Counted from the first letter of the stretch, positions 20,501 through 29,550 are shown. The stretch is DNA of 64,000 nt from Candidatus Obscuribacterales bacterium (GCA_020050685.1 JAGVKG010000040.1:124001-188000); one strand, 5' to 3'. Notes: generated from the letters alone by a model not told the origin. Made by a program: numbers and translations.

Positions 20501-22941
20501 ATGGATAGATCGCCGCCATTTTGATTTGCGGACAAGATAGCATTTCTCAGAGTTACGGTAGTGCCAGCGTTAAAGATAGCGCCCCCGGCATTTCCGCCTG
20601 GTGAGCTAGTGTTCACGTCTCCCTGTATCCATACACCGCCGCCTCCGCCATCCACGGAAACATTGCCACCACCACCAAAACCTTGGGCTGTCAGTCCACC
20701 CATGGTCACATTTTCTCCGGTGAAGGCGATCGCGCCGGCAATTGCATTGACTGTATTGCCGATTGAACTAGTATTTACCTTTGTGGTGTTGGTAAACAGC
20801 CTTACGCCCGCAGGTACGTTATTGAATACAGCCTTTAACCTTGTTCCGTAATCGGCAAGACCGGCAGTGCCACCAACAATCGGTCCGTCGGTGCTATCCA
20901 AAGTCACGCTACCACTACCGGCACCGCCGCTTGTCACAATCGTTCCTGGTGCGAAATACAGTCCGTTGGTTCCAGTTATTGACACATCACCGCCTGTCGA
21001 TGTTGCTGTTTTGCCGCCAGAGGTATTGATGTTGCCGTTCAAAGAAATGGTGTCATCTGAAGTAGCAATAAAACCGCCGCCAGCGATTTTCCCGTTCAGG
21101 TTAACTACACCGTCGACATTTATGGGCGCATCTCCCGTACTAAGCGTGCTGATGCCACCAGTACCATTTGTGCCGGTTGATTTTATGAAGCCCGACCCGG
21201 CTAATGCTTTTTCTAATGCAGATGTTTGCTTGGCTGTCGTGCCGACTGTGATAGGAGTATTCGATGTTGCGCCGGGAGTAATAGTGCCGGAAGTGAGCGC
21301 GCCGCCAGTGAAGGTTGCTGAGTTTGCATTGGCGATTGCTCCTCGAAGCCCGACTGCTCCGCCATTATTGGCGCCACTAGCATCGGCTGATAGAACTATG
21401 AGGCTCGATGTGCCGTTTGCCATAATGTCTATAGCACCACCATTGCCGCCTGCTGCAGTTGTCTTAATTGCGCCGACAGAAAGATGTCCGGTACCGGCAT
21501 CATCCATCATTGCCACCAAAGTGACATTACCGCCATTGTTTGTGGCTACTTTTGATGTGGAGCTCGTGTCAATGTTGACGCCATCCATAAGAATGCTGCC
21601 GCCAGTTGATGACACGCCCGTAACAGTAAAAGGACCACTTACGGGGCCTACTTGTCCGCCCGTGGCAGGAGTGAAAGCGACGCCGGCCATTATATATAAA
21701 TCACCACCGGATCCGGTTGCGTTTGAAAGATCGATTTTGGTTGCATTTCCTTCCAGCCGCACATCTCCGGATGCGAGAATTGCCAGAGGCATTCCGGAAA
21801 ACACAGGTGAAGTTGTGAGAATAACATTGCCGTTGCTGTTGGCAAAAATCGGATCGCCTGTCAGATTTAATGTACCCAATCTCAGATCGCCATTTTGGGT
21901 AACCATGTTGGCAAGTCCAGCATTGACGTTAACTACGCCTGAGACCATGTCGGGATGGAAACTGGCCAGACCATCACCACCATAAAAATCTACACTGTTC
22001 GCTACAAAAGATCCGCCAAATGCAGAAGTGAGATTCTTCGCTTCGAACGATGCATCGCGGAAAATAATTGATCCTGCTTGTGCTTGCACAAGTCCGCCTG
22101 TATTGTTAAGAGTTAGGTCCGTTGTATTGCCTGTGTTGAAGGTGACGTTGCCGGACATGGCGCTGATCAAGCCACTGTTAGTAATTTGACCGGAACCAGC
22201 GAAGATTTCCAAATTGCCTGACGCAGAAATAGTGCCACCATTGAGCACATCGCCAAGCGCATGCAAAGAAAGATCAACAGGTGCCGTGGATGCTTCGGGT
22301 AGGCTCATCAGGTTTTGCGGCACAACTGTGGAAATAGTTCCGTTCTCGCCCACTTGCAGATCGCCTGCCGAAATCGCAAACGGTTTGGCACCGCGACCAC
22401 CGAGTCCAACTAAAAGTCCGTCCACAGAAACCACGCCACCGACGGTAAATGGTTTGTGACTGACTTGACCAATTGCTGTCACTCCTTCCGGAACAACCAG
22501 GCTGGCGATAGGTGCTGCCATCAAATTTGCTAGCGAGAATCTTCCGCCGGTTGCTTGTCCCGCATCACTGAGTTCGAGATGTTGAGTGCCATGTGCTGCC
22601 ATGTCCATCAAGGCTGCATATTCTGCTGGCGTGACGAGATCACCAATGCCGTAAGATTTTGTCGCTGCTCCCAAATTGAGAGTGGCCCCAAGACCATTGG
22701 CAAAGGCTTGCGCCCCTAAAGTCATTGTTGCCTGCGTGCTTGATAAATCCAGAGCAAGGGCAGCGGACGTGACCGGACTATCTGCTTGCCTGCGCGCTTG
22801 AAAGCCGCCCACTTGCGTAGGCTCTTGGTTAGATTCGCCTCGTTCCCATGCCAGAGAAGGCAGAAGGGCTTGAGTGTTTACAAAACTGACCAACAAAATA
22901 CAGCAAAGCCAACGGCTAATACCGACGCTACGCACGCGCAT
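17536..22941 (-). CDS. Large filamentous-haemagglutinin-like beta-helix surface protein
   Basis: An 1801-residue secreted protein. Residues 1-32 form a signal peptide (RWLCCILLVSFVNTQALLPSLAW). The rest is dominated by short Gly/Asn/Thr/Val-rich beta repeats of the type GGDVSIT, GNVTIET and GAIIMNS, as in filamentous haemagglutinin, FhaB-like adhesins and other right-handed beta helices. An N-terminal TPS-like region spans about 45-200. There are very few cysteines until the end, where the tail DTGACFEESQEDLLSQNTQ contains one of the two late Cys residues. A similar tail closes the partial protein at the right edge of the window. Likely an adhesin or matrix protein outside the outer membrane. 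No TpsB partner is visible. The start ATG follows a GGGGGG tract 7 nt upstream. Confidence 0.8.
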   Translation of the reverse strand: MRVRSVGISRWLCCILLVSFVNTQALLPSLAWERGESNQEPTQVGGFQARRQADSPVTSAALALDLSSTQATMTLGAQAFANGLGATLNLGAATKSYGIGDLVTPAEYAALMDMAAHGTQHLELSDAGQATGGRFSLANLMAAPIASLVVPEGVTAIGQVSHKPFTVGGVVSVDGLLVGLGGRGAKPFAISAGDLQVGENGTISTVVPQNLMSLPEASTAPVDLSLHALGDVLNGGTISASGNLEIFAGSGQITNSGLISAMSGNVTFNTGNTTDLTLNNTGGLVQAQAGSIIFRDASFEAKNLTSAFGGSFVANSVDFYGGDGLASFHPDMVSGVVNVNAGLANMVTQNGDLRLGTLNLTGDPIFANSNGNVILTTSPVFSGMPLAILASGDVRLEGNATKIDLSNATGSGGDLYIMAGVAFTPATGGQVGPVSGPFTVTGVSSTGGSILMDGVNIDTSSTSKVATNNGGNVTLVAMMDDAGTGHLSVGAIKTTAAGGNGGAIDIMANGTSSLIVLSADASGANNGGAVGLRGAIANANSATFTGGALTSGTITPGATSNTPITVGTTAKQTSALEKALAGSGFIKSTGTNGTGGISTLSTGDAPINVDGVVNLNGKIAGGGFIATSDDTISLNGNINTSGGKTATSTGGDVSITGTNGLYFAPGTIVTSGGAGSGSVTLDSTDGPIVGGTAGLADYGTRLKAVFNNVPAGVRLFTNTTKVNTSSIGNTVNAIAGAIAFTGENVTMGGLTAQGFGGGGNVSVDGGGGGVWIQGDVNTSSPGGNAGGAIFNAGTTVTLRNAILSANQNGGDLSITAPRGIGTLKINTSQSLNQTIPSDGGDVLLQSNGPIDVYGGILTAADAQAGSISIFGMGGPTTGPSSLFVNGVLDTHGIGGGNGGIVIITLNGSGNVGGINTSGRNGGDVTIFTAGTSPNRRLANRWMLRGTINTSASDWGFGDAGNGGDVNIGGNSFEHVQIMGDIITRGGYAKGKTFFAGNGGDAGNVTIETSENDFGTTPIADRIGGIDISGIVDARGGATASPTTKTAGAGGDVDFRTGALQVRGNKSGSIITTGGNNGVASGSVHIETFGTQPFTSDFTPALATQKIVALPGAMFQVGNASANGTAGAIVAGPDRIDPSIVYNDIETEGTIFVSALHASRTIDQDGNDLTIFAAKNNDPLQGRQLVTVGQALALFQVSRDSDIGAQTIGLTGVGAVSDQKIGGGTNLMNVPAYELPGQFTAFDLKTAIAGQEGSFQINVLVADDAPNATVAMTLKTPMLVWGSLSFVNLDVGGDPKTAQINLGSTPLTVMPGGQINGPDEVPLTFLFNTSSATITNGGSIASFEGMNFINENAKGNLTLIMNNGSSLNGPGVVRFRTGPENALAGTITVKTPTGANASFNNVALEFFGGNVAVGTGNAITKVTSLAPHFDGTSSIRKVQATGTVSINSADDIFIDNNAQIIANGQITMVAPAMLFVGFNADIATAAGLTLASQGALSLGNGLFVFAQKDVNVSSLSSITGSAIDMSSQIGAIIMNSGTQLTLNSTNDLVAGTNITLTSGNALTFSGMARAGTLNPTVRLTADAPLPKTAVVLAGKLTLRATNLLTVAGDSMLDSFGGDVSLVSTANNIDLGNNSIYAAQGGNISILALGDVLGGDAGLGSGNTFYAVSGPKGGGGIEVAAGTTTSTIANLVKTRPAPPTINVPAGVTVNTLPGGNVKGSVFVNAGITLLNTNGNTTVSTFNGVVFVEQVGAGNVTLDSATFTTACPISFDQTQTQPSEEDQIVDTGACFEESQEDLLSQNTQ

Positions 22942-23207
22942 AGTATGACCCCCCAGAGGACTTATACAAAGCCTACCAACCCAATTTGACCCATAACTAT
23001 TATCGATCTTGACGACTTATAAAACTAGGCATTGTTACCGAGGGGTATTGTTAAGTAAATATCATAAGTTCTGGTGATATATCGAGGGGGCAAAAGGCGA
23101 ATTTAATTAGCCATAGAGCGTGTTAGAATTGTTCACTTGAAATCCACCGCATGAAGTCTCGTGCACAGACCGGATTTACTTTTGTGACATGAGAGATTCC
23201 AGGACAT

Positions 23208-24329
23208 TTGCCCGTGAATGAAGTAGAAACATATTGCAATTTCGCGCAAGCGAAAACAGCCACTCCAGTGGTTGCCGGCAAAACGCGCGTCGCTGTGATG
23301 ATGTCTGGCGGAGTGGATAGTTCGGCTACGGCGCTGTTGATGCAACAAGCTGGCTATGACGTTGTTGGTGTAACCGGTTGGTTAATTAAGTCTGGCAGTC
23401 GTTGCTGTGATACCGGCATGATTGATGCGGCGCGAGTTTGCGAGCAATTGGGCATTGAACATCATGCGGTGGATTTGCGTGAACTTTTCAAATTGGAAAT
23501 CATGGATGAGTTTCCCAAATCCTATGCTGAAGCCAAAACACCACTGCCATGTAGTGTTTGCAATACTGTAATCAAATGGGGCGCGCTCTACAATTACAGC
23601 AAAAAACTATTGGGAGCAGAATTCATCGCCTCGGGCCACTACGCTCGTGTCGTGAATACCGAATCGGGACCACGTCTTGCCCGTGCCAAAGATCAAACCA
23701 AAGATCAATCATATGTACTTTGGGGTTTAACTTCTGAGCAATTGGCGTCAACCTTGCTGCCGCTTGGTGAATATACAAAGGATGAGATTCGCCAAATCGC
23801 TAATCGCGCCGATTTAGCATCGGCAAATCGTCCGGATAGCCAAGATTTGTGTTTCATTCCGATTGGCACCACGACGCAAGAATATTTGGCGCAATTTCTG
23901 CCGGAAAAGCCGGGCGCAATTATTCATTGCCAAACTGGCGAAAAACTCGCGGAGCACAAGGGCACACACAATTTCACCATTGGTCAAAGACGCGGAATCG
24001 GAATTGCTTATCCGGAACCGCTATATGTAGTTGACCTCGACCCTGAAACCAGCACGGTCAAAGTCGGACCAAAAGAATGTTTGTTCTCCAGTGAGTTAAC
24101 GGCATCGCAAACCAATTGGATTTTGGCGGCACCGCCGACCGAGGCGTTTAAGGCTCGAGCCAAGATTCGTTACAACAGCCCCACGTGCGAGGCGGAGGTC
24201 ATTCCGCTTGAGGGCGGAAAAGTAAAGGTTGTTTTTGATGAGCCACAAGCCTCGATAACATCCGGTCAGGTCTTGGGTATATATGACTTGACTGATACCT
24301 ATTTATTGGGTGGCGGCTGGATAGATTAG
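23208..24329 (+). CDS. mnmA: tRNA-specific 2-thiouridylase
   Basis: MnmA thiolates U34 of tRNA-Lys, -Glu and -Gln using ATP and persulfide sulfur. The PP-loop SGGVDSS is at 33-39, the catalytic cysteine is in PCSVCN (Cys115/Cys118) and the second active-site cysteine is in RPDSQDLCFIP. The family motif FTIGQRRGIG is present. The length of 373 is normal, but about 25 residues precede the usual start. The TTG at 23208 has AGGA 5 nt upstream, and a GTG at 23214 is an alternative. No in-frame ATG occurs before the PP-loop, so a non-ATG start is required. It is divergent from the 1801-residue protein gene across 266 bp. Confidence 0.95.
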   Translation: MPVNEVETYCNFAQAKTATPVVAGKTRVAVMMSGGVDSSATALLMQQAGYDVVGVTGWLIKSGSRCCDTGMIDAARVCEQLGIEHHAVDLRELFKLEIMDEFPKSYAEAKTPLPCSVCNTVIKWGALYNYSKKLLGAEFIASGHYARVVNTESGPRLARAKDQTKDQSYVLWGLTSEQLASTLLPLGEYTKDEIRQIANRADLASANRPDSQDLCFIPIGTTTQEYLAQFLPEKPGAIIHCQTGEKLAEHKGTHNFTIGQRRGIGIAYPEPLYVVDLDPETSTVKVGPKECLFSSELTASQTNWILAAPPTEAFKARAKIRYNSPTCEAEVIPLEGGKVKVVFDEPQASITSGQVLGIYDLTDTYLLGGGWID

Positions 24330-24512
24330 GCATTGGTGTCTCACGATTTGGTCGATTCAGATTGGTCGTGTGAGATTAATCGCGGCGCCAGCGTGGAATG
24401 AAGTTGATAATGCTCGTAATACAAGTCTGGCGAGCAAAACAACATGCCGCTATAATCGAAATGAGAACTTGGCGGTGGGTTGGTGTCCGGATTGAGTTTG
24501 GCGGGAGAGCCA

Positions 24513-25679
24513 ATGGCAACTAGGCCGATTGTCAATATTAGTCTTTTTGCCATGGCGACCACTGTGTTGCTTTTCTTTGCTGGTGTGGCCGACTTTAGTG
24601 AAGTTGGTCAAGCAAACGCGAAGATGAGTGGTTATGTCAGCAAGCGTACGGGGCGTTCAAGCGGCACAAGCGCGAGAAGCCGAGGACGCAGCACGCGCTC
24701 GTCGTCGCGCCACCGCGGGCGATATCATTCTACATCGCGCCGCAGACGGCATACTGTTGTGCGTCGAGTGCGCTATGCCTATCCTGTGAACTTTTTCCTT
24801 TGGAAAGGACCAGCATTTGATCAAAATATGCTGGCAAATGATTTAGCGCAGAAAGTGAAATACAACTTTCTTGCCGGCAATGCAGATGGATACCTGGCGG
24901 ATACTTTAGTTCGCGCTGGTGTTTTTTCGTACTATCCGTTGCGTGGTGGCATATTCTGGCGCCGCGAACCAGTTAAATATGTGGTTGTACATTCAACGGA
25001 AACTGGCAATATCATGGATGGCAAACGAGTAATCGACAGTTGGGGTGGTGGTGGCAGACGACATGCCGGCGCACACTTTGTTGTTGATCGCGACGGAAGA
25101 ATTTACCAGGCAGTCGATCCGGATTTGGGCGCTGTGCACGTAAATATTTTTAAAACGTTGCCGGGAATTAACAACGACAATTCCGTGGGCATCGAAATGG
25201 TGCATACGCATAGCCAGACCTATACAACTGAGCAACGTGCATCGGTAATTCGACTGGTGTCATTCTTGCAAGATCATTTCCAAGTTGCCGATGAAAACGT
25301 AATTACACATCGTTATGCTCAGCAAGGCGATCATACTGATCCGGTAAATTTTGATTGGGAAGGATTTTTGGCCACGAAAGCGGAATTTCGCAAGCAGGCT
25401 CTGGCAATTAAAATGACTGAACTGGCCGAAGAAGCAAAAACTTGGTGGTCAACTGATGAACCAAGGACGACAGTATTTCTTCAACCGAATGGTCCTTTGC
25501 CATTGCCGACAGACAAGCCACAAAGTGTAAATATCAAGCCAAGCAAGTCTTATGTCGAGAAGAAAAGCAACATGGTGCAAGAGCCGGCATTGCGTGGACC
25601 AATAGAAATGGATCCGGAAGATGCTTCACTGTTGAATAGTCCGAAGACGAATGGTCCATCTTTATCTGGTGTGCGCTAG
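24513..25679 (+). CDS. Exported N-acetylmuramoyl-L-alanine amidase (Amidase_2 type)
   Basis: A zinc amidase cleaving the MurNAc to L-Ala bond of peptidoglycan. ATG 24513 with GGGAG just upstream gives a 388-residue protein; a TTG at 24480 is less likely. A signal or anchor helix (about 8-30) is followed by a strongly basic Arg/Ser-rich stretch (about 45-90, RSSSRHRGRYHSTSRRRR). The amidase domain begins near residue 150. Zinc ligands fit His in VVVHSTETGN, then His and Asp in THRYAQQGDHTDP, with VGIEMVH between. The C-terminal 90 residues are Pro/Lys/Ser-rich without a recognised domain. The basic region could bind anionic wall polymers (inference). Confidence 0.87.
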   Translation: MATRPIVNISLFAMATTVLLFFAGVADFSEVGQANAKMSGYVSKRTGRSSGTSARSRGRSTRSSSRHRGRYHSTSRRRRHTVVRRVRYAYPVNFFLWKGPAFDQNMLANDLAQKVKYNFLAGNADGYLADTLVRAGVFSYYPLRGGIFWRREPVKYVVVHSTETGNIMDGKRVIDSWGGGGRRHAGAHFVVDRDGRIYQAVDPDLGAVHVNIFKTLPGINNDNSVGIEMVHTHSQTYTTEQRASVIRLVSFLQDHFQVADENVITHRYAQQGDHTDPVNFDWEGFLATKAEFRKQALAIKMTELAEEAKTWWSTDEPRTTVFLQPNGPLPLPTDKPQSVNIKPSKSYVEKKSNMVQEPALRGPIEMDPEDASLLNSPKTNGPSLSGVR

Positions 25680-25681
25680 AA

Positions 25682-26146
25682 ATGATCAAAAAGATTTTCT
25701 CGGGTGGGCAAACAGGTGTGGATAGAGCCGCACTTGATGTCGCCTATGAAGTTGGCCTTGAAATTGGTGGCTGGTGTCCAAAAGGACGCCTGGCAGAAGA
25801 CGGCCCAATTCCCGATCGATACGCACTTTGCGAAACTCCAACACCTGAATATGCTGAACGCACGGAATGCAATGTGCGCGATTCCGATGCCACGCTGATT
25901 GTTGATCACGGATTTCTTACCGGCGGCACCGCTTTGACTAGAGATCTGGCTATTGCTATGGCAAGACCTTTCCATGTTGTCGATCTCGCTTACGATCGCA
26001 AAGTACCAGTTGTCCTCGACTGGTTGAAGACACACAGAGTCTCAACCCTAAATATCGCCGGCCCTCGCGAAACAAAATCTCCGGGTATTTATGAAGAAAC
26101 GAAGGAGTTCTTGTCGCAACTACTAAAGTCTGCGAGCAGCTCGTAA
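25682..26146 (+). CDS. Putative molybdenum carrier / YpsA-like nucleotide-binding protein
   Basis: A 154-residue Rossmann-like protein of the family annotated as putative molybdenum carrier. Diagnostic segments are IFSGGQTGVDRAALD near the N-terminus, GGWCPKGRLAEDGPIP and SDATLIVDHG. The fold is shared with SLOG/lysine decarboxylase-like nucleotide binders, and the true ligand of this family is poorly established. The start ATG lies 2 bp after the amidase stop, so the two genes are translationally close. No molybdopterin biosynthesis genes are in the window. Confidence 0.78.
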   Translation: MIKKIFSGGQTGVDRAALDVAYEVGLEIGGWCPKGRLAEDGPIPDRYALCETPTPEYAERTECNVRDSDATLIVDHGFLTGGTALTRDLAIAMARPFHVVDLAYDRKVPVVLDWLKTHRVSTLNIAGPRETKSPGIYEETKEFLSQLLKSASSS

Positions 26147-26150
26147 TTGG

Positions 26151-26249
26151 CTGTCATCCTGAGCAAAGCGAAGGACCCCTCATGTGTTCACGTAGAACCT
26201 TGTCAAAATATGAGAGGTCCTTCGTCGCTAACGCTCCTCAGGATGACAG
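26151..26249. repeat. REP-like long inverted repeat between convergent genes
   Basis: Left arm 26151-26183 and right arm 26210-26249 are imperfect inverted copies. Both ends carry CTGTCATCCTGAG exactly, and both carry GAAGGAC further in. This sequence resembles widespread bacterial repeat elements beginning TGTCATCCTGAG. It sits between two convergent genes and could act as a bidirectional terminator. The right arm overlaps the last codons and stop of thpR. Confidence 0.8.
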
Positions 26250-26849
26250 TGAAGATGTGAGTGGGAAATCTTGCAGGACTTCGTATTCGTCGGCGCCTTT
26301 GCCTAGGTGGCTTTCGATCAAAGAGATGTTTTTGATTTCGTGAATTAGGGGCAATTGTTTTTCGATTGCCAACCAATCGGGAATCGTCAAAGTATTCTTA
26401 TCAGAGAAATTTTGCTCGAGGCGAATCAGAGTCAGGTGGGGACGGAATTGTGGATGGCGTGATTCTTGTTTGGTTGATTGGGTCATAAATTGGCTAAGTG
26501 ACTTGTTGATTTGCAATGCTAAATTTGCAACCGCATCTTCCATTTGGCTTGTTGTCAGGACAAGCACGCGGGCTTTTTTGGCGTTTGGCCAAAATTCGAT
26601 TTGATCAAACTTTACTTGCAAGGCGCTTTGGGCAGATAGAATCGGAGAAAGTTCGGCAATCACATTTGGTATTTCTGTCTTAGCCACACTGCCTAAAAAT
26701 AACCAGGTGAGATGCAATTTCTCCGCCCGGACAAAGCGCAACTTCCGCTGCCAAGCATGATGAAGCCTGCTTTTGCAGTCTGCTAACTTGCCGATTTCTG
26801 TCTTGTGCGCGGGGGAAAGAAAAGTGCCGACAAATAATCTGCTTTGCAC
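26238..26849 (-). CDS. thpR: RNA 2',3'-cyclic phosphodiesterase
   Basis: A 203-residue 2H-phosphoesterase family protein that hydrolyses RNA 2',3'-cyclic phosphodiester ends. Both catalytic HxT motifs are present: HLTWLFLG near residue 45 and HLTLIRLE near residue 137. The start at 26849 lies 3 bp after the fadB-like stop, so it is the last gene of the nadE operon. The last three codons and the TGA stop fall inside the right arm of the REP-like repeat, so the C-terminal Leu-Ser-Ser is repeat-derived. Confidence 0.9.
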   Translation of the reverse strand: MQSRLFVGTFLSPAHKTEIGKLADCKSRLHHAWQRKLRFVRAEKLHLTWLFLGSVAKTEIPNVIAELSPILSAQSALQVKFDQIEFWPNAKKARVLVLTTSQMEDAVANLALQINKSLSQFMTQSTKQESRHPQFRPHLTLIRLEQNFSDKNTLTIPDWLAIEKQLPLIHEIKNISLIESHLGKGADEYEVLQDFPLTSSLSS

Positions 26850-26852
26850 TTT

Positions 26853-29036
26853 CTATGCTTCCACGGCCTGACGATCATCGGCGGTGGTATCACTTGTAGA
26901 TCCACCAAGCGAATAGAATGAACGATCTTGCTCAATCATTTTATAGAGCAAGCCGCAAATTTGGCGCGGTGTGCCCTTGTAAATTTCTTCTAGTTTGTCT
27001 ACCACATTTTTTATGCCAAGCTTGTCGGCATACTTTAGTGGACCGCCGCGAAATGCGGGAAATCCGGTGCCCAGTACCATCGCCATATCAATTTCGCGTG
27101 GACGAAGAACAATTTTTTCTTCCAGGCACCAGGCTGCTTCATCAATCATTGGCAGGACCAGGTGGTCCATAATTCTAGCGGCTGTTTCGGGATCAACTTT
27201 CTCATCACAGATGACTGTATTTGGAGATAAAGGCTGAGTGAATCCCAGACATTTTCCGGCAGGATCCCAACTGTAAATTCCTCTGCCAGTTTTCTTGCCG
27301 ACCATGCCATGTGCTTCTACTGATAGCAGAAGCGGTGGAATAGCCATGCGCTCGCCGCAACCCTTGTGCACTTCGCGCGCCACGGTGAAAGCCAGATCCA
27401 TACCAATTTCATCAAGCAATTCCATTGGACCCATAGGCATGCCAAAAGCAACGGCTGCTTCATCCAGCCAATTGAGAGGCACCGGCTCGCCCATCAAACG
27501 CGCAGATGCTCCGAGATAAGCATAAAGAATGCGATTGACCAAAAATCCTGGACCATCTTTGACCAAAACCGGTGTCTTGTTTAGACGACAGACAAATTCA
27601 CTCGCTTTGGCCAAGAAATCACGATCTGTTTCCGGATGGGAAACAATTTCGACAAGCGGCATTTTCTCAACAGGATGGAAAAAGTGCATGCCCAGAGATC
27701 TTTCCGGTCCATGAATTGGTCTGGATATTTCTGCCAGTGAAAGTGAGGAGGTGTTTGAAGTCAACAGACAATCCGGGCGAACAATTTGTGATAACTTCTC
27801 AAATATCTCTTGTTTGACTTTGAGATTTTCTGAGGCTGTTTCGATAATGATGTCTGCATCAACAAGCAGATTGCTGTCCAAAACCGGATGCACAAGAGCA
27901 ATGTACTCTTCTGCCCTGTCTTTCATCGTCAAATGCAAGATACCGCTAATCTTGCTCATACTCTCTCTTAGTCGTTGTTCGTCACGGCCTTGGATAATTA
28001 CTTTGTATCCCCGCGCAGCAATTAAACAAGCGAGTCTTACTCCCATCATGCCACCACCAACGATACCAACGGTGGAAATGGTTTCGTGTTTTTTGGCGTA
28101 GGAAGTTGCTGATTGTCTAGCAAATTCTTGAGCAAAAAATATTGCACTGACGTTATGTGCTACGTCGGAGAGTGCCAATTGTCCAAAGACATCGGCTTCC
28201 ATTTTAAGACCTTTGTCTATACCGTTTGCCAATCCGTGCGCGATTACCGAGAGTGCAGCTTGCGGTGCCGGGTAATTGCCCTTTGTTTTAATGCGCACTG
28301 AGCGTTCCATCATCTTCAAAAGCGATTGCTGTTTGGCTGGTTCCAAATCCGTAACTGGACCATCGGTTTTGTCTACCAGCTCTTTCAGTAAAGATGGCGG
28401 TGCATCAAGCATCTCAATTGCCAGTTTTTCTGCTTCTGCGAGCAAATTATCCGGGCTGACAATTGCATCAACAAGACCAATTGCTTTGGCGCGTTCGGCA
28501 TCGAGAACGGCAGAACCAATAATAACTTCCAGGGCTGCCCTCAGGCCAATCAAGCGCATAAGCCTTTGTGTGCCGCCCCATCCGGGAATTAAGCCAAGCA
28601 TTACTTCTGGTAAGGCAAAGGCTGTGGTGGCGTCGGCAGTGGCGATGCGTTTGTGGGCGCAAAGAATAAATTCTAGTCCGCCGCCAAGGCAAGGACCGTT
28701 AATAGCTGCCACAGTCGGTATAGGCAATTGCCTAAGCAAATCAAAAATCAATTGTCCGTAGGAAGACATTTCGGCGGCGGAAGCTGGATCATGTAGGCGT
28801 TTGATTTCATGCAAGTCAGCGCCGGAGCAAAACGAATCGGCTTTGCCCGAGGTAACGATCAATGCATCAATTTCTGTATCGTTCATTACATGATCTAAGA
28901 CTCGTTCCAGTTCGTACATCGCCTTGGTCGTCAAAACATTGAGGCGCGATCCACTGTCGAGCATTAGCGTTGCAATTGTTTTGCCAGAGGCCGTTTTCTT
29001 CTTGGTGAGAAGGACTAATTTTTTTGTTGCCACCAT
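26853..29036 (-). CDS. 3-hydroxyacyl-CoA dehydrogenase/enoyl-CoA hydratase fusion (FadB/FadJ-like)
   Basis: A 727-residue multifunctional beta-oxidation enzyme. The N-terminal crotonase domain (about 1-200) has the oxyanion-hole segments CSGADLHEI and GPCLGGGLEF and the glutamate-bearing PEVMLGLIPGWGG. The dehydrogenase domain begins with the NAD-binding VGIVGGGMMGVRL near residue 323. The catalytic His lies in MHFFHPVEKMPLVEI and the C-terminal domain ends with GTGFPAFRGGPLKYAD. It converts enoyl-CoA to 3-ketoacyl-CoA. The thiolase partner (fadA) that usually sits next to it is absent here. Located in the operon nadE, membrane protein, this gene, thpR with gaps of about 30 and 3 bp. Confidence 0.92.
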   Translation of the reverse strand: MVATKKLVLLTKKKTASGKTIATLMLDSGSRLNVLTTKAMYELERVLDHVMNDTEIDALIVTSGKADSFCSGADLHEIKRLHDPASAAEMSSYGQLIFDLLRQLPIPTVAAINGPCLGGGLEFILCAHKRIATADATTAFALPEVMLGLIPGWGGTQRLMRLIGLRAALEVIIGSAVLDAERAKAIGLVDAIVSPDNLLAEAEKLAIEMLDAPPSLLKELVDKTDGPVTDLEPAKQQSLLKMMERSVRIKTKGNYPAPQAALSVIAHGLANGIDKGLKMEADVFGQLALSDVAHNVSAIFFAQEFARQSATSYAKKHETISTVGIVGGGMMGVRLACLIAARGYKVIIQGRDEQRLRESMSKISGILHLTMKDRAEEYIALVHPVLDSNLLVDADIIIETASENLKVKQEIFEKLSQIVRPDCLLTSNTSSLSLAEISRPIHGPERSLGMHFFHPVEKMPLVEIVSHPETDRDFLAKASEFVCRLNKTPVLVKDGPGFLVNRILYAYLGASARLMGEPVPLNWLDEAAVAFGMPMGPMELLDEIGMDLAFTVAREVHKGCGERMAIPPLLLSVEAHGMVGKKTGRGIYSWDPAGKCLGFTQPLSPNTVICDEKVDPETAARIMDHLVLPMIDEAAWCLEEKIVLRPREIDMAMVLGTGFPAFRGGPLKYADKLGIKNVVDKLEEIYKGTPRQICGLLYKMIEQDRSFYSLGGSTSDTTADDRQAVEA

Positions 29037-29067
29037 TTTGTAAAACCCAAATCTTGTAAAACCTAAG

Positions 29068-29550
29068 TTAGGATCGGCGAGTGGAAATGCCTTTGAAAAC
29101 CAGGGCGGTTCCTAAAGCTAACGGTAAGAACATGATTACCAGTCCAAGCAAAGAAGTGGGCGGAAAGCTCATGACGAGCTGCGAGAGCACGGCAAAAAAT
29201 ATTAAGGCACAACTAGCGGCGGTGATAACCCAGCCGACTTTCATCTTGTGGTTGTAAAAGACAAGTCCTAATCCCACTAAGAGCGGAATAATAGTTAAGC
29301 CAAAACCTTGATGACCAAGACCAAGCAGGGCAAGCAAGCTTGTGCCGACTGTGACATGGTTGAAAACCAGGAAAACACCGGTGAGCAAAAGTCCCAGACC
29401 AATCAAAAGCATGAGATCGGCGGACAAACCCTGCTCGTCCACTCTTAACTCGGTCTTACCGGAAACTTTGGAAACTGGCTGTGGCTCTTCGACAATGCGA
29501 GCCTCGATTTCTGCCAATTTGCGTTGAATTTCGTCTTCCGGTTTGTTCAT
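29068..29550 (-). CDS. Hypothetical membrane protein (160 aa)
   Basis: A cytosolic N-terminal region of about 45 residues (Glu/Lys-rich, possibly coiled coil, EIQRKLAEIEARIVEE) precedes four to five hydrophobic helices from LMLLIGLGLLLTGVFLVF to FLPLALGTALVF. I do not recognise the family. The gene is embedded between nadE (32 bp upstream) and the fadB-like gene (31 bp downstream), so it is probably expressed with them. Nothing in the sequence points to a transported substrate or enzymatic motif. Confidence 0.7.
   Translation of the reverse strand: MNKPEDEIQRKLAEIEARIVEEPQPVSKVSGKTELRVDEQGLSADLMLLIGLGLLLTGVFLVFNHVTVGTSLLALLGLGHQGFGLTIIPLLVGLGLVFYNHKMKVGWVITAASCALIFFAVLSQLVMSFPPTSLLGLVIMFLPLALGTALVFKGISTRRS

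Noticed and set aside
20867-21985. 372-codon plus-strand open frame inside the 1801-residue protein gene
   Set aside because: It is antisense to beta repeats; composition (Pro/Val/Ala-rich) follows from the complement of Gly/Asn/Thr codons. No ribosome binding site or domain.
23188-23207. ATG start for mnmA at 23188
   Set aside because: Out of frame with the PP-loop domain; a TTG or GTG start is needed.
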